Source: Roseiarcus sp963732155 (GTDB lineage: Bacteria > Pseudomonadota > Alphaproteobacteria > Rhizobiales > Beijerinckiaceae). From it: a DNA stretch of 64,000 nucleotides. Under the pieces are notes generated by a model. The model worked only from the letters and a program-made list of their open reading frames with translations, was not told where the DNA came from and did not search any database. Below are positions 34,007 to 42,360 of the stretch, piece by piece (position 1 is the first letter of the stretch; each line of letters opens with the position of its first letter). The position numbers and the translations under genes were made by a program. The DNA is taken from contig CAVSYB010000013.1 of NCBI GenBank assembly GCA_963732155.1, positions 124,001 through 188,000 of the forward strand, written 5' to 3'.

Positions 34007-35320
34007 TCAGCCCGGCTGCGATGCGGCGACCGCAAGGCGAGGCGGCCAGTTCGCCGATTCGGCGCGGATCAGCCAGGCGATGGCGGCGGCGACGAGACAC
34101 ATGACGCCCGCCGCGAAAAAGGCCGGGAGATAGCTCGACAGCAGGCTGCGCGACAGCCCGGCGCCGTAGGCGGCCGTCGCTGCGCCCAGTTGATGCGCGG
34201 CGAAGATCCAGCCGAAGGCGACGCCGGCCCTCTCCTTGCCGAAAGCCTGCGCGGTGAGCCGCACGGTGGGCGGCACGGTGGCGATCCAGTCGAGGCCGTA
34301 AAAGGCTCCGAACAACGACAGGCCGTAGAAAGTGAACGCCGAATAGGGGAGGTAGAGCAGCGAGAGCCCGCGCAGGCCGTAATACCAGGACAGCAGCGCG
34401 CGGTTGTCGAAGCGGTCGGACAGCCATCCCGACGCGATCGTCCCGAAAAAGTCGAACACGCCCATCATGGCGAGCGTCGAGGCGGCGGCGACAGCGGGCA
34501 TGCCATAGTCGGCGCAAAGCGCGATGAAATGCGTCTGCACGAGACCGTTGGTGCTGAGTCCGCAAATAAAAAAGGTCGCGAACAGGACCCAGAAGGTTCC
34601 GCTCGAAGAGATTTCGCGCAGCACCGAGAAGGCGCGGCCGAAAGCGGGCGCCGGCGGCGGCGTCAGGCTCGCTCCCGGAGCGGGCGCCGTCTCGCCGTAA
34701 GGCGCGAGGCCGATGTCGGACGGGCGGTCGCGCACGAACAGCGCGACCAGCGCGCCGGCGAGCAGCAGGCCGATCACCGAGGGAGCCAACGCGTAGCGCC
34801 AGCCGACGTGTTCGACGAGCCAGGCGGCGAGCGGCAGAAACAACAATTGTCCGGTCGCTGCGCTGGCGGTCAGCATGCCGAGCACGAGACCGCGCCGCGC
34901 CGAGAACCAGCGCGTCGAGACGATGGCGCTGAGCACCAGCGCCGTCAGGCCGGTGCCGACGCCGACGACAAATCCCCAGAGCACGACAAGATGCCAAGCG
35001 CGATTCATAACCAGCGCGAGCAGCAGGCCCACGACGATCAACGCGATGGCGGAAAGCACGACGCGGCGCACGCCGTAGCGCTCGATGAGCGCCGCCGCGA
35101 AAGGCGCCATCAGCCCGTACAACGCCAGCCGGACGGCGAGCGCGCTGGAAATCTCGGCAGTGTTCCAGCCGAACTCCCTGGTCAGCGGCAGGATCAGCGC
35201 GCCGGGCAGGCCGACCGCGCCCGCCGTCGTCAGGCTGGTCAGGAAGATGACGGCGACGATGACCCAGCCGTAATGGACGCCGTGGCGGGACAGTCGTCGG
35301 GAAAGCGCTTGCGCGAACAT
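34007..35320 (-). CDS. MFS transporter
   Basis: A 437-residue major facilitator protein with twelve predicted membrane segments. It begins HYGWVIVAVIFLTSLTTAGA, a start typical of the oxalate:formate antiporter/monocarboxylate-like branch. The loop motif between segments 2 and 3 is ERYGVRRVV. The halves are separated by the polar segment RDRPSDIGLAPYGETAPAPG. The substrate is unknown. It diverges from a TetR-type repressor gene, and the gap holds two operator-like repeats, so it is almost certainly controlled by that repressor. Its location next to the carrier-protein gene block makes product export a possibility. Confidence 0.87.
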   Translation of the reverse strand: MFAQALSRRLSRHGVHYGWVIVAVIFLTSLTTAGAVGLPGALILPLTREFGWNTAEISSALAVRLALYGLMAPFAAALIERYGVRRVVLSAIALIVVGLLLALVMNRAWHLVVLWGFVVGVGTGLTALVLSAIVSTRWFSARRGLVLGMLTASAATGQLLFLPLAAWLVEHVGWRYALAPSVIGLLLAGALVALFVRDRPSDIGLAPYGETAPAPGASLTPPPAPAFGRAFSVLREISSSGTFWVLFATFFICGLSTNGLVQTHFIALCADYGMPAVAAASTLAMMGVFDFFGTIASGWLSDRFDNRALLSWYYGLRGLSLLYLPYSAFTFYGLSLFGAFYGLDWIATVPPTVRLTAQAFGKERAGVAFGWIFAAHQLGAATAAYGAGLSRSLLSSYLPAFFAAGVMCLVAAAIAWLIRAESANWPPRLAVAASQPG

Positions 35321-35373
35321 GCCGATGCTCCAGTTTTCGCGCTAACGCACAACGGCCCGCCGCGCACGCGCTT

Positions 35374-35415
35374 TGATGATTGCTGTCATCATTGAATGAT
35401 GATATACGTCATCAT
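35374..35415. promoter_or_regulatory. Tandem operators for the TetR-type repressor
   Basis: Two inverted repeats of the form TGATGA-N6-TCATCA lie in the gap between the MFS and TetR genes. The first is at 35374-35391 (TGATGATTGCTGTCATCA). The second is at 35396-35415 with longer arms (ATGATGA-N6-TCATCAT). Their centres are 23 bases apart, about two helical turns. TetR proteins bind such repeats and usually control themselves and the divergent transporter. Confidence 0.75.
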
Positions 35416-35446
35416 AAAGCGAGCGTCAATTCGAGCGGGGCCGATC

Positions 35447-36055
35447 ATGCGGATCAGCAAGCAGCAGGCCGATGGGAACAAGGCGCGGATCGTCGAAACC
35501 GCTACGGCGCTGTTTCGCGAAAAGGGCTTTGACGGAATCAGCGTCGCCGACCTGATGCGCGCGGCGGGGCTCACCCATGGCGGATTCTACAATCATTTCG
35601 AATCCAAGGATGAGCTGGAGGCGGTCGCTTGCGCCGGGGCGTTCGGCAATTCCGTCGCGCGTATCGACGCGATCGCCGGGATCGCCGATCCGGCCGAACG
35701 CGCGCAGGCGCTCGACGCCTACAAGCGCCGCTATGTCTCGAAAAAAGCGCGCGACGCGGCTGCGGCGCGTTGCCCGATGGTGGCTTTCGCCGGCGACGTT
35801 TCGCGCCAGCCGCGATCCGTTCGCGAGGAATATGCGTCGGGCCTGCGCCAATATCTCGACGCCTTCGTTCGCGCTTCGGCCGCGGAGAAATTCAGCGGGC
35901 GGGGACGGGAGCGCGCGCGCCGGCAGGCCATTGGGCAATTCGCCGCACTGGCCGGCGCGCTGACCTTGGCGCGGAGCGTCGCCGAGGCCGATCGCGCCCT
36001 TTCCGATGAAATTCTCGAAGCCGCCCTCGCCGCGCTCGATCCTGCGACCGGCTGA
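35447..36055 (+). CDS. TetR family transcriptional regulator
   Basis: A 202-residue repressor. The N-terminal helix-turn-helix is visible as RIVETATALFREKGFDGISVADLMRAAGLTHGGFYNHFESKDEL. The C-terminal ligand-binding part includes CPMVAFAGDVSRQPRSVREEY and resembles the NemR/AcrR-like group that senses small electrophiles or drugs. The ATG at 35447 was chosen over an upstream ATG at 35396, because the latter lies inside the operator repeat and lacks a ribosome site. It is divergent from the MFS gene, and two matching inverted repeats lie between them, so autoregulation and transporter control are expected. Confidence 0.9.
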   Translation: MRISKQQADGNKARIVETATALFREKGFDGISVADLMRAAGLTHGGFYNHFESKDELEAVACAGAFGNSVARIDAIAGIADPAERAQALDAYKRRYVSKKARDAAAARCPMVAFAGDVSRQPRSVREEYASGLRQYLDAFVRASAAEKFSGRGRERARRQAIGQFAALAGALTLARSVAEADRALSDEILEAALAALDPATG

Positions 36056-36082
36056 GTCGAAGCGGCCGGAAGCAGCGCCTTT

Positions 36083-36230
36083 CGTCATTGCGAGCGGAAC
36101 GAAGCAATCCAGGCGCCGTAGCGGTTGCGGCATTGTTCGCGGCCTCTCCGCCATTCGCCGAGTGCTCAACGGCGCCACAAAAAGCCAGGCGTCACGATCG
36201 CTGGGTTGCTTGGCTCCGCTAACAATGACG
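36083..36230. repeat. Palindromic intergenic repeat (CGTCATTGCGAG type)
   Basis: The ends form imperfect terminal inverted repeats of about 30 bases. The left end begins CGTCATTGCGAGCGGAACGA, and the right end read in reverse begins CGTCATTGTTAGCGGAGCCA, with about five differences over 30 bases. Elements beginning GTCATTGCGAG(C)G and containing GAAGCAATCC are widespread in alphaproteobacterial genomes as dispersed palindromic or MITE-like units. It fills most of the gap between the convergent tetR and pgm genes and has no coding content. Confidence 0.75.
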
Positions 36231-36245
36231 GCCGGTGCGCGGCCT

Positions 36246-37874
36246 CTAGGTGACGACGCTCGGCGCGGTTCGGCCGGTGCGTTGTTCGATGCCGGCCAGC
36301 GCCCGCGAAAGCGCGATGAGGTCGGCCAGCGCGGCTTGCGTCTCCAACCCGAGATCGCCGCTCTGCGGCACATAGCGCTCGATGTAGACCCGCAAGGTCG
36401 CCCCCGCCGTGCCCGTGCCCGACAGCCGGTAGACGATGCGCGAGCCGCCCTCGAACAGGATGCGCACGCCCTGCGCGGCGGTGTCGGAGCCGTCGACCGG
36501 ATCGTGATAGGCGAAGTCGTCGGCGGCCTCGATCTTCAGGGCGCCGCGGCTGGAGCCGGGCAGGCTCGCAAGCTGGCCGCGCAGCGCGTCCATCAGGGCG
36601 TTGGCGGCGCCAAGATCGATCTCTTCGTAGTCGTGACGCGTGTAGTAATTGCGGCCGTAGATCGACCAGTGTTCGCGCGCCAGATCGAGGACGGCGACGC
36701 GCCGCTTGGCCAGGACGCTCAGCCACAGCAGCACCGCCCACAGGCCGTCCTTCTCGCGCACATGGTTTGAACCGGTGCCCGAGCTCTCCTCCCCGCAGAT
36801 CGTCGCCAGGCCCGCGTCGAGCAGATTGCCGAAAAACTTCCATCCGGTCGGCGTCTCGTAGCATTTGACGCCGAGCCCGGCGGCGACGCGGTCGGCAGCG
36901 GCGCTGGTCGGCATCGAGCGGGCGATCCCCGCCAGCCCCTTGGCGTAGCCGGGCGCGCAGCGCGCATTGGCCGCCAGCATCGCCAGCGAATCCGACGGAG
37001 TGACGAAAATGCCGCGCCCGATAATGAGATTGCGGTCGCCGTCGCCATCGGACGCGGCGCCGAAATCGGGGGCCTGCGGCGACATCATCAGATCATAGAG
37101 GTCGCGCGCGTAAGTGAGGTTGGGGTCGGGATGATGGCCGCCAAAATCGGGCAGCGGCGCGCCGTTGACCACCGTCCCCGCGCCCGCGCCGAGCTCCCGC
37201 TCGAGAATGGCGTGGGCATAGGGGCCGGTCACCGCATGCATCGCGTCAAAACGCATTTTGAAGCCGGAGGCGAACAAAGCGCGGATCGCGTCGAAGTCGA
37301 ACAGCGACTTCATCAGCGCCGAATATTCGGTGACGGGGTCGACGATGGCGACCTCGGCGCCCTCGATCCTGGTCACGCCGATCGCATCGAGATCGACGAC
37401 GGGCGCATCGGCAATTCTGTAATGGTCGATCGTCTTGGTGTGCACAAACACCGCGTCGGTGACTTTCTCCGGCGCGGGTCCGCCGTTGCCGACATTGTAT
37501 TTGATGCCGAAGTCGCCGTCCGGGCCGCCGGGATTGTGGCTTGCCGACAGGATGATCCCGCCATAGGCGGCGCGTCCGCGAATGAGGCAGGACACCGCCG
37601 GCGTCGAGAGGATGCCGCCCTTGCCGATAACGATATGGCCAAAGCCGTTGGCGGCGGCGATCTTGATGACCTTCTGGATCGCTTCGCGGTTGTAATAGCG
37701 CCCGTCGCCGCCGACGATCAGAATCTTGCCAGCGAAACCCTCCAGCGAGTCGAAAATCGACTGCACGAAGTTCTCGACATAGTTCGGCTGCTGGAAGACC
37801 GGCACCTTCTTGCGCAGGCCGGAGGTGCCCGGCTTCTGGTCGGGATAAGGCGTGGTTTCGACGGTGCGGATCAT
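36246..37874 (-). CDS. pgm: Phosphoglucomutase (alpha-D-glucose phosphate-specific)
   Basis: A 542-residue alpha-D-phosphohexomutase that interconverts glucose-1-phosphate and glucose-6-phosphate for glycogen and exopolysaccharide metabolism. Visible features are the substrate-binding start KPGTSGLRKKVPVF, the phosphoserine loop ILSASHNPGGPDGDFGIKYN, the Mg-binding SDGDGDRNLI, the sugar-recognition CGEESSGTGSNHVREKDG and the phosphate-binding C-terminal YRLSGTGTAGATLRVYIE. Length and motifs are as in the family. AGGGAG lies upstream of the ATG at 37874. No glycogen genes are adjacent. Confidence 0.94.
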   Translation of the reverse strand: MIRTVETTPYPDQKPGTSGLRKKVPVFQQPNYVENFVQSIFDSLEGFAGKILIVGGDGRYYNREAIQKVIKIAAANGFGHIVIGKGGILSTPAVSCLIRGRAAYGGIILSASHNPGGPDGDFGIKYNVGNGGPAPEKVTDAVFVHTKTIDHYRIADAPVVDLDAIGVTRIEGAEVAIVDPVTEYSALMKSLFDFDAIRALFASGFKMRFDAMHAVTGPYAHAILERELGAGAGTVVNGAPLPDFGGHHPDPNLTYARDLYDLMMSPQAPDFGAASDGDGDRNLIIGRGIFVTPSDSLAMLAANARCAPGYAKGLAGIARSMPTSAAADRVAAGLGVKCYETPTGWKFFGNLLDAGLATICGEESSGTGSNHVREKDGLWAVLLWLSVLAKRRVAVLDLAREHWSIYGRNYYTRHDYEEIDLGAANALMDALRGQLASLPGSSRGALKIEAADDFAYHDPVDGSDTAAQGVRILFEGGSRIVYRLSGTGTAGATLRVYIERYVPQSGDLGLETQAALADLIALSRALAGIEQRTGRTAPSVVT

Positions 37875-37977
37875 CTCGAGCGCTCCCTGCCTGCATGGCG
37901 CGCCCGGGCGGGCCGCCGCCGATCCGCTCAATCTAGTTTGGCCGCCCCAGCCGGCGCAATGGCGCTTCGCCGGCGCT

Positions 37978-38634
37978 TCATGGCGATCGCGCGGGCCACT
38001 GTCCCTTTTCGATATTGGCGGCGACGATGACCGCCTGGGTGCGGCTTTCCACTCCGAGCTTTTGCAGAATGGCCGAAACATGGGCCTTGATCGTCGCCTC
38101 CGACACGGAAAGCTCGTAGGCGATCTGCTTGTTGAGCAGACCCTCGGACAGCATCATCAGCACGCGCACCTGTTGCGGCGTCAGCGACGAAAGGCGCCGC
38201 ACCAGCGCGCTGGCGTCGTCGGGGGTCGAAAGATCGAGATCGGGCGGCGCCCACCGCGCTCCCTCGAGCACCGCGCGCACCGCGGCGCGCATTGTCTCCA
38301 CGTCGAGGGATTTGGGAAGATAGCCGGAAGCGCCGAAATCGAGGCAACGGCGCATCACGGCGCGATCCTCGTTGGCGGATACGACGATCACCGGCACGCT
38401 GGCGTGCTGCGCGCGAAGATACATCAGCCCGGAAAATCCGCGCACGCCTGGCATCGAAAGATCCAGGAGGACGAGGTCCATGTCGGGCGTCTTGTCGAGG
38501 ACCGCCAGCAGGCTGTCGAGATCGGCCGCCTCGAAGATTTCCGCCCCCTCGATGGCGCCGGTCAAGGCTTGCCGCAGGGCACCGAGCACGAGGGGATGGT
38601 CGTCGGCGATGAGAATGCGCGTCTTCTCCTCCAA
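37978..38634 (-). CDS. NarL/LuxR-family response regulator
   Basis: A 218-residue two-component regulator. The receiver domain (residues about 5-125) has the acidic pair in ILIADDHPLVLGAL, the phosphoacceptor Asp in LVLLDLSMPGVRGF, and Lys in GYLPKS. The C-terminal LuxR-type helix-turn-helix is SLTPQQVRVLMMLSEGLLNKQIAYELSVSEATIKAHVSAIL with LGVESRTQAVIVA. No cognate histidine kinase lies beside it. The TTG at 38634 is taken as the start because GGAGGAG lies eight bases upstream; a longer frame reaches 38706 without a ribosome site. Confidence 0.88.
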   Translation of the reverse strand: MEEKTRILIADDHPLVLGALRQALTGAIEGAEIFEAADLDSLLAVLDKTPDMDLVLLDLSMPGVRGFSGLMYLRAQHASVPVIVVSANEDRAVMRRCLDFGASGYLPKSLDVETMRAAVRAVLEGARWAPPDLDLSTPDDASALVRRLSSLTPQQVRVLMMLSEGLLNKQIAYELSVSEATIKAHVSAILQKLGVESRTQAVIVAANIEKGQWPARSP

Positions 38635-38768
38635 GTCCCTGGCTCCTCCCCGGCGCGCCCGATTCTTGTGCGCCCCATACCTGCCAATGATAACCCGCAC
38701 AGGCAAGGGGCGGCGGATCGGCGGCCGGGGCGGAGACTTGCGCTCGGATCAGGGCGCGGGCCGGGCGC

Positions 38769-39674
38769 TCACGGCCATTTCACCACGGGCGGCATCGAGG
38801 AGAGGATCGATTCGACGTTGCCGCCGGTCTTCAGCCCGAAAATCGTTCCGCGATCGTAAAGCAGGTTGAATTCGACATAGCGGCCGCGGCGCACGAGTTG
38901 CTCTTCGCGGTCAGCTTCGCTCCATGGCGTCGCGAAATTGGCGCGCACGATCGCCGGGTAAATTTGCGCGAAACTCTCTCCAACGTCCCGGGTGAAGGCG
39001 AAGTTCGCTTCGAAGGTCTCGGGATTTTCTGGACAATCGAGATAATCGTAGAAGACGCCGCCGATTCCGCGCGGCTCGTTGCGGTGCTTGAGTTGGAAAT
39101 ATTCGTCGCACCATTCCTTGAGCCTCGCGTAGGAGGCGACGCCGGCATGGCGCTCGCATGCACCGCGCATCGCCGCGTGAAAAGCTCGCGCGTCAGGGTC
39201 GCTCTGAACGCGGCGTCGATCGAGCACGGGCGTCAAATCCGCGCCGCCGCCGAACCACTGTCTGGTCGTCACGACAAAGCGCGTGTTCATATGGACCGCG
39301 GGGACGTTGGGGTTGCGGGGATGGGCGATGAGCGAGATCCCGGCGGCCCAAAAGCGCGGGTCGGCCGCCGCGCCCGGAATCTGGCCTGCAAACTCCGGGG
39401 CGAAAGCGCCGTGGACCTTCGAGACATGCACGCCGGCCTTTTCAAAGACGCGGCCGGCGAGCATCGCCATGCGCCCGCCTCCTCCCGGCGCGCCGGAATG
39501 ATCGACGCGCGACCATGGCTTGACGACGAAGCGGCCGGGCACCGCGGCCTCAGGCGCGAACGGGCCCGGCGCTTGATCCTCCACCGCCTCGAAAGCGCCG
39601 ATGATTTTGGACTGCAATTCGTCGAACCAGTCGGCGGCGGCGCGCTGGCGGTCCTCGAGCGTTGCGTGCGTCAT
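38769..39674 (-). CDS. hemF: Oxygen-dependent coproporphyrinogen III oxidase
   Basis: A 301-residue cytoplasmic enzyme of haem synthesis that converts coproporphyrinogen III to protoporphyrinogen IX with oxygen. Family signatures are visible: PWSRVDHSGAPGGGGRMAML, GVHVSKVHGAF, GISLIAHPRNPNVPAVHMNTR, WFGGGADLTP, the EPRGIGGVFYDYLD block, and RGRYVEFNLLYDRGTIFGLKTGGN with ESILSSMPP at the end. The substrate-binding Asp, Arg and His residues of these blocks are present. Its start overlaps the stop of trmL by four bases (ATGA), so the two are translationally coupled. Confidence 0.95.
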   Translation of the reverse strand: MTHATLEDRQRAAADWFDELQSKIIGAFEAVEDQAPGPFAPEAAVPGRFVVKPWSRVDHSGAPGGGGRMAMLAGRVFEKAGVHVSKVHGAFAPEFAGQIPGAAADPRFWAAGISLIAHPRNPNVPAVHMNTRFVVTTRQWFGGGADLTPVLDRRRVQSDPDARAFHAAMRGACERHAGVASYARLKEWCDEYFQLKHRNEPRGIGGVFYDYLDCPENPETFEANFAFTRDVGESFAQIYPAIVRANFATPWSEADREEQLVRRGRYVEFNLLYDRGTIFGLKTGGNVESILSSMPPVVKWP

Positions 39675-40159
39675 CCTGTCGCTCCCCCGAGTTGTCCGAC
39701 CTGACGCATCGCCTCGCCGAGCGCCAGCGCCGCCGCGACGCCAACATTGAGCGAACGCATGGCGGGCCGAATGGGGATGCGAACGCGCGCGTCGGCGTCG
39801 TCGTGCACCTCCTGCGGCACCCCGGCCAACTCCCGTCCCACCATGATGACGTCGTCGGCGCGGAATGCGAAGTCCCAGAGCCTTTCCTCCGCCTTGGTGG
39901 TCAGCAGCACGAGCCTTTTCCCATGGCTGCCTCGCCATTGCGAAAAGGCGCGCCAGGAAGCGTGACGATCGATCTCGACATGATCGAGATAGTCCATACC
40001 GGAGCGGCGGAAATGGCGGTCGGAGACGGGAAAGCCGGCCGGTTCGATGATCGCCGCCCTTATGCCGAAACAGGCGCAGGTTCGCAGCATCGCGCCCGTG
40101 TTCTGGGCGATGTCGGGCTCGTAGAGCGCGAGCCAGAGAGGAGGGGCGAGCGGGACCAT
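39671..40159 (-). CDS. trmL: tRNA (cytidine(34)-2'-O)-methyltransferase TrmL
   Basis: A 162-residue SPOUT-class methyltransferase that modifies the wobble base of leucine tRNAs, acting as a homodimer. It begins LALYEPDIAQNTGAMLRTCA (the N-terminal signature of the family) and contains the knot-forming IMVGRELAGVPQEVHD, ARVRIPI and RSLNVGVAAALALGEAMRQ. The start at 40159 has AAAGGCG upstream, and a longer frame reaching 40267 adds sequence not found in the family. It precedes hemF in a two-gene operon. Confidence 0.92.
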   Translation of the reverse strand: MVPLAPPLWLALYEPDIAQNTGAMLRTCACFGIRAAIIEPAGFPVSDRHFRRSGMDYLDHVEIDRHASWRAFSQWRGSHGKRLVLLTTKAEERLWDFAFRADDVIMVGRELAGVPQEVHDDADARVRIPIRPAMRSLNVGVAAALALGEAMRQVGQLGGATG

Positions 40160-40480
40160 GGCGTTCGCCTTTAGAGCCAGTCGGGCAAAAGGGAAAGGCC
40201 GTGTCGCGGCGTCGCCGGGCAAAGCCGCTGTCGCGACGCCGATGTCGGCCGGCGGCCGTGACGACAAGCCGCGCCCGACGCCGCAATGGGACTATGGACA
40301 ACCAAAGCGAAGGGTGCGAAATAGCCGCGAACGATGGGCCGGGGGCGCGCGCTTTTGGCGTTTGTCAGACCCATCCGGGCGCCGGCTGGCGCTTTGAAAC
40401 ACTTGCTTTGAGGCGCATCGAATGCGGCTCGAACGGCTCGGCGCGATCGCCTGACAAGAGGAGAGGCGCGGCCGCAAAAT
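40160..40480. other. Divergent region between trmL and petA
   Basis: About 320 bases that must contain the promoters of the trmL-hemF and petABC operons. Overlapping frames exist on both strands but have Arg-rich, non-protein-like composition. GAGGAGAGG at 40459-40467 is a possible petA ribosome site. No terminator or repeat was seen. Confidence 0.4.
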
Positions 40481-41011
40481 TTGGGGGCTCATTTGGCAGG
40501 CGCGGCGACCGTCGATCCGAACCGCAGGGATTTCCTTTACCTGGCCACCGGAGCCGTGGGCGCGGTCGGCGCCGCCGCGGTCGCCTGGCCGCTCATCGAC
40601 CAGATGAACCCCGACGCTTCGACCGTCGCCCTGGCGGCGATCGAGGTCGACATCAGCGCGATCCAGGAAGGACAGATCGTCACCGTTAAGTGGCGCGGCA
40701 AGCCGGTATTCATTCGCCACCGCACGCCCAAGGAGATCGAAGAGGCGGTCGCTACGCCGCTGAGCGAATTGCGCGACCCGCAGACCGACGCCGAGCGCGT
40801 CAAGAAGGCGCCATGGCTGATCGTCATTGGCGTCTGCACGCATCTGGGCTGCGTGCCGCTCGGCCATCAAGGCAAATACGACGGCTGGTTCTGCCCGTGC
40901 CACGGCTCGGTTTACGATACCTCCGGGCGCATCCGGCAGGGGCCCGCGCCGCTCAATCTCGAAGTCCCCGAATACGCCTTCCTGTCCGATGTGAAAGTGC
41001 GGATCGGTTGA
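40481..41011 (+). CDS. petA: Ubiquinol-cytochrome c reductase Rieske iron-sulfur subunit
   Basis: A 176-residue subunit of the cytochrome bc1 complex that takes electrons from ubiquinol to cytochrome c1. A twin-arginine signal-anchor (NRRDFLYLATGAVGAVGAAAVAWPLI) lies at residues about 14-39. The 2Fe-2S cluster motifs CTHLGCVPLG and CPCHGSVYD (two Cys and two His) are intact. The start is not an ATG; the TTG at 40481 gives the full frame. The TTG at 40493, five bases after GGGGG, is an equally good candidate and would shorten the product by four residues. It leads petABC. Confidence 0.94.
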   Translation: MGAHLAGAATVDPNRRDFLYLATGAVGAVGAAAVAWPLIDQMNPDASTVALAAIEVDISAIQEGQIVTVKWRGKPVFIRHRTPKEIEEAVATPLSELRDPQTDAERVKKAPWLIVIGVCTHLGCVPLGHQGKYDGWFCPCHGSVYDTSGRIRQGPAPLNLEVPEYAFLSDVKVRIG

Positions 41012-41079
41012 TCCTCGGGCCAAGGCCCAGCTATCGTCTCCCTCGTTTCCCGCCAGCCCGTCGATAGAGAACCAAAGTC

Positions 41080-42330
41080 ATGAGCGGACCCACGGCTTAC
41101 GTCCCTAAAAGCGCTCTTGCCCGCTGGTTTGAAAGCCGCCTGCCGATCATCGGGCTGGTTCACTCGTCGTTCGTCGTCTATCCGGTCCCGCGCAATCTCA
41201 ACTACCTCTGGGCCTTCGGCGCCATCCTGTCGTTCATGCTGGGCGCCCAGATCGTAACAGGCGTCGTTCTGGCGATGCATTATACGCCGGAGTCGACGAT
41301 GGCTTTCGACTCGGTCGAGCATATCATGCGCGACGTCAATTTCGGGTGGCTGCTACGCTACCTCCACTCGAATGGCGCGTCGATGTTCTTCCTCGCCGTC
41401 TACATCCATATGTTCCGCGGCATCTATTACGGGTCCTACAAGGCGCCGCGCGAGGTGCTGTGGATCCTCGGCGTGATCATCTACCTGTTGATGATGGCGA
41501 CGGCGTTCATGGGCTATGTGCTGCCGTGGGGCCAGATGAGCTTCTGGGGCGCGACGGTCATCACCAATCTGTTCACGGCGATCCCGATCGTCGGCAAGAG
41601 CGTTTCGATCTGGCTGTGGGGCGCCTACGCCGTCGACAATGCGACGCTCACCCGCTTCTTCTCGCTGCATTATCTGCTGCCGTTCATGATCGCCGGAGTG
41701 GTCGGCCTGCATGTCTGGGCGCTGCATGTCGTCGGCCAGAACAATCCCGACGGCGTCGAGGTCAAGAATGTCGAGCGCGACACTGTCGCGTTCACGCCTT
41801 ACGCGACGCTGAAAGACGCGTTGGGTCTGGCCGTGTTCCTGATAGTCTACGCGTGGTTCGTCTTCTACATTCCGAACTATCTCGGCGACGCCGACAATTA
41901 CGTCCACGCCAATCCGCTCGTCACGCCCGCGCATATCGTGCCGGAATGGTATCTGCTGCCGTTCTACGCGATCCTGCGCGCCATCCCCAACAAGCTCGTC
42001 GGCGTCGTCTGCCTGTTCAGCGCCATCGCCGTTCTCGCCTTCCTGCCGTGGCTCGACACCTCGCCGGTCAAGTCAGGCAAATACCGCCCGGTGTTCCGCA
42101 TTTTCTTTTGGGTCTTTGTCGCGGTCTGCCTGGGTCTTGGCTGGCTCGGTTCGCAGGAGGTGTCGGACAGCACGACATTGGCGGCCAGGCTGCTGGCATT
42201 CTGTTATTTCGCGTTCTTCCTGATTGTCCTGCCCCTGCTCGGACTGTTCGAGAAAACCAAGCCGTTGCCGGCCTCCATTTCCGATGCGGTGCTGTCCAAA
42301 GGCGCGTCGGCGGCGCAGCCCGCCGAATGA
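41080..42330 (+). CDS. petB: Cytochrome b subunit of the bc1 complex
   Basis: A 416-residue integral membrane subunit carrying haems bL and bH. Eight membrane helices are apparent. Haem-ligand helices include IVTGVVLAMHYTP, WLLRYLHSNGASMFFLAVYIHMFRG and FSLHYLLPFMIAGVVGLHVWALHVVG. The quinol-oxidation-site motif PEWY is in IVPEWYLLPFYAIL. GYVLPWGQMSFWGATVI is the usual cd-helix. It is a separate gene here, whereas Bradyrhizobium relatives fuse cytochromes b and c1 into one reading frame. It lies 68 bases behind petA. Confidence 0.95.
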   Translation: MSGPTAYVPKSALARWFESRLPIIGLVHSSFVVYPVPRNLNYLWAFGAILSFMLGAQIVTGVVLAMHYTPESTMAFDSVEHIMRDVNFGWLLRYLHSNGASMFFLAVYIHMFRGIYYGSYKAPREVLWILGVIIYLLMMATAFMGYVLPWGQMSFWGATVITNLFTAIPIVGKSVSIWLWGAYAVDNATLTRFFSLHYLLPFMIAGVVGLHVWALHVVGQNNPDGVEVKNVERDTVAFTPYATLKDALGLAVFLIVYAWFVFYIPNYLGDADNYVHANPLVTPAHIVPEWYLLPFYAILRAIPNKLVGVVCLFSAIAVLAFLPWLDTSPVKSGKYRPVFRIFFWVFVAVCLGLGWLGSQEVSDSTTLAARLLAFCYFAFFLIVLPLLGLFEKTKPLPASISDAVLSKGASAAQPAE

Positions 42331-42360
42331 TTTGAAACCGATCGCTCAAGGGAAATGCAC

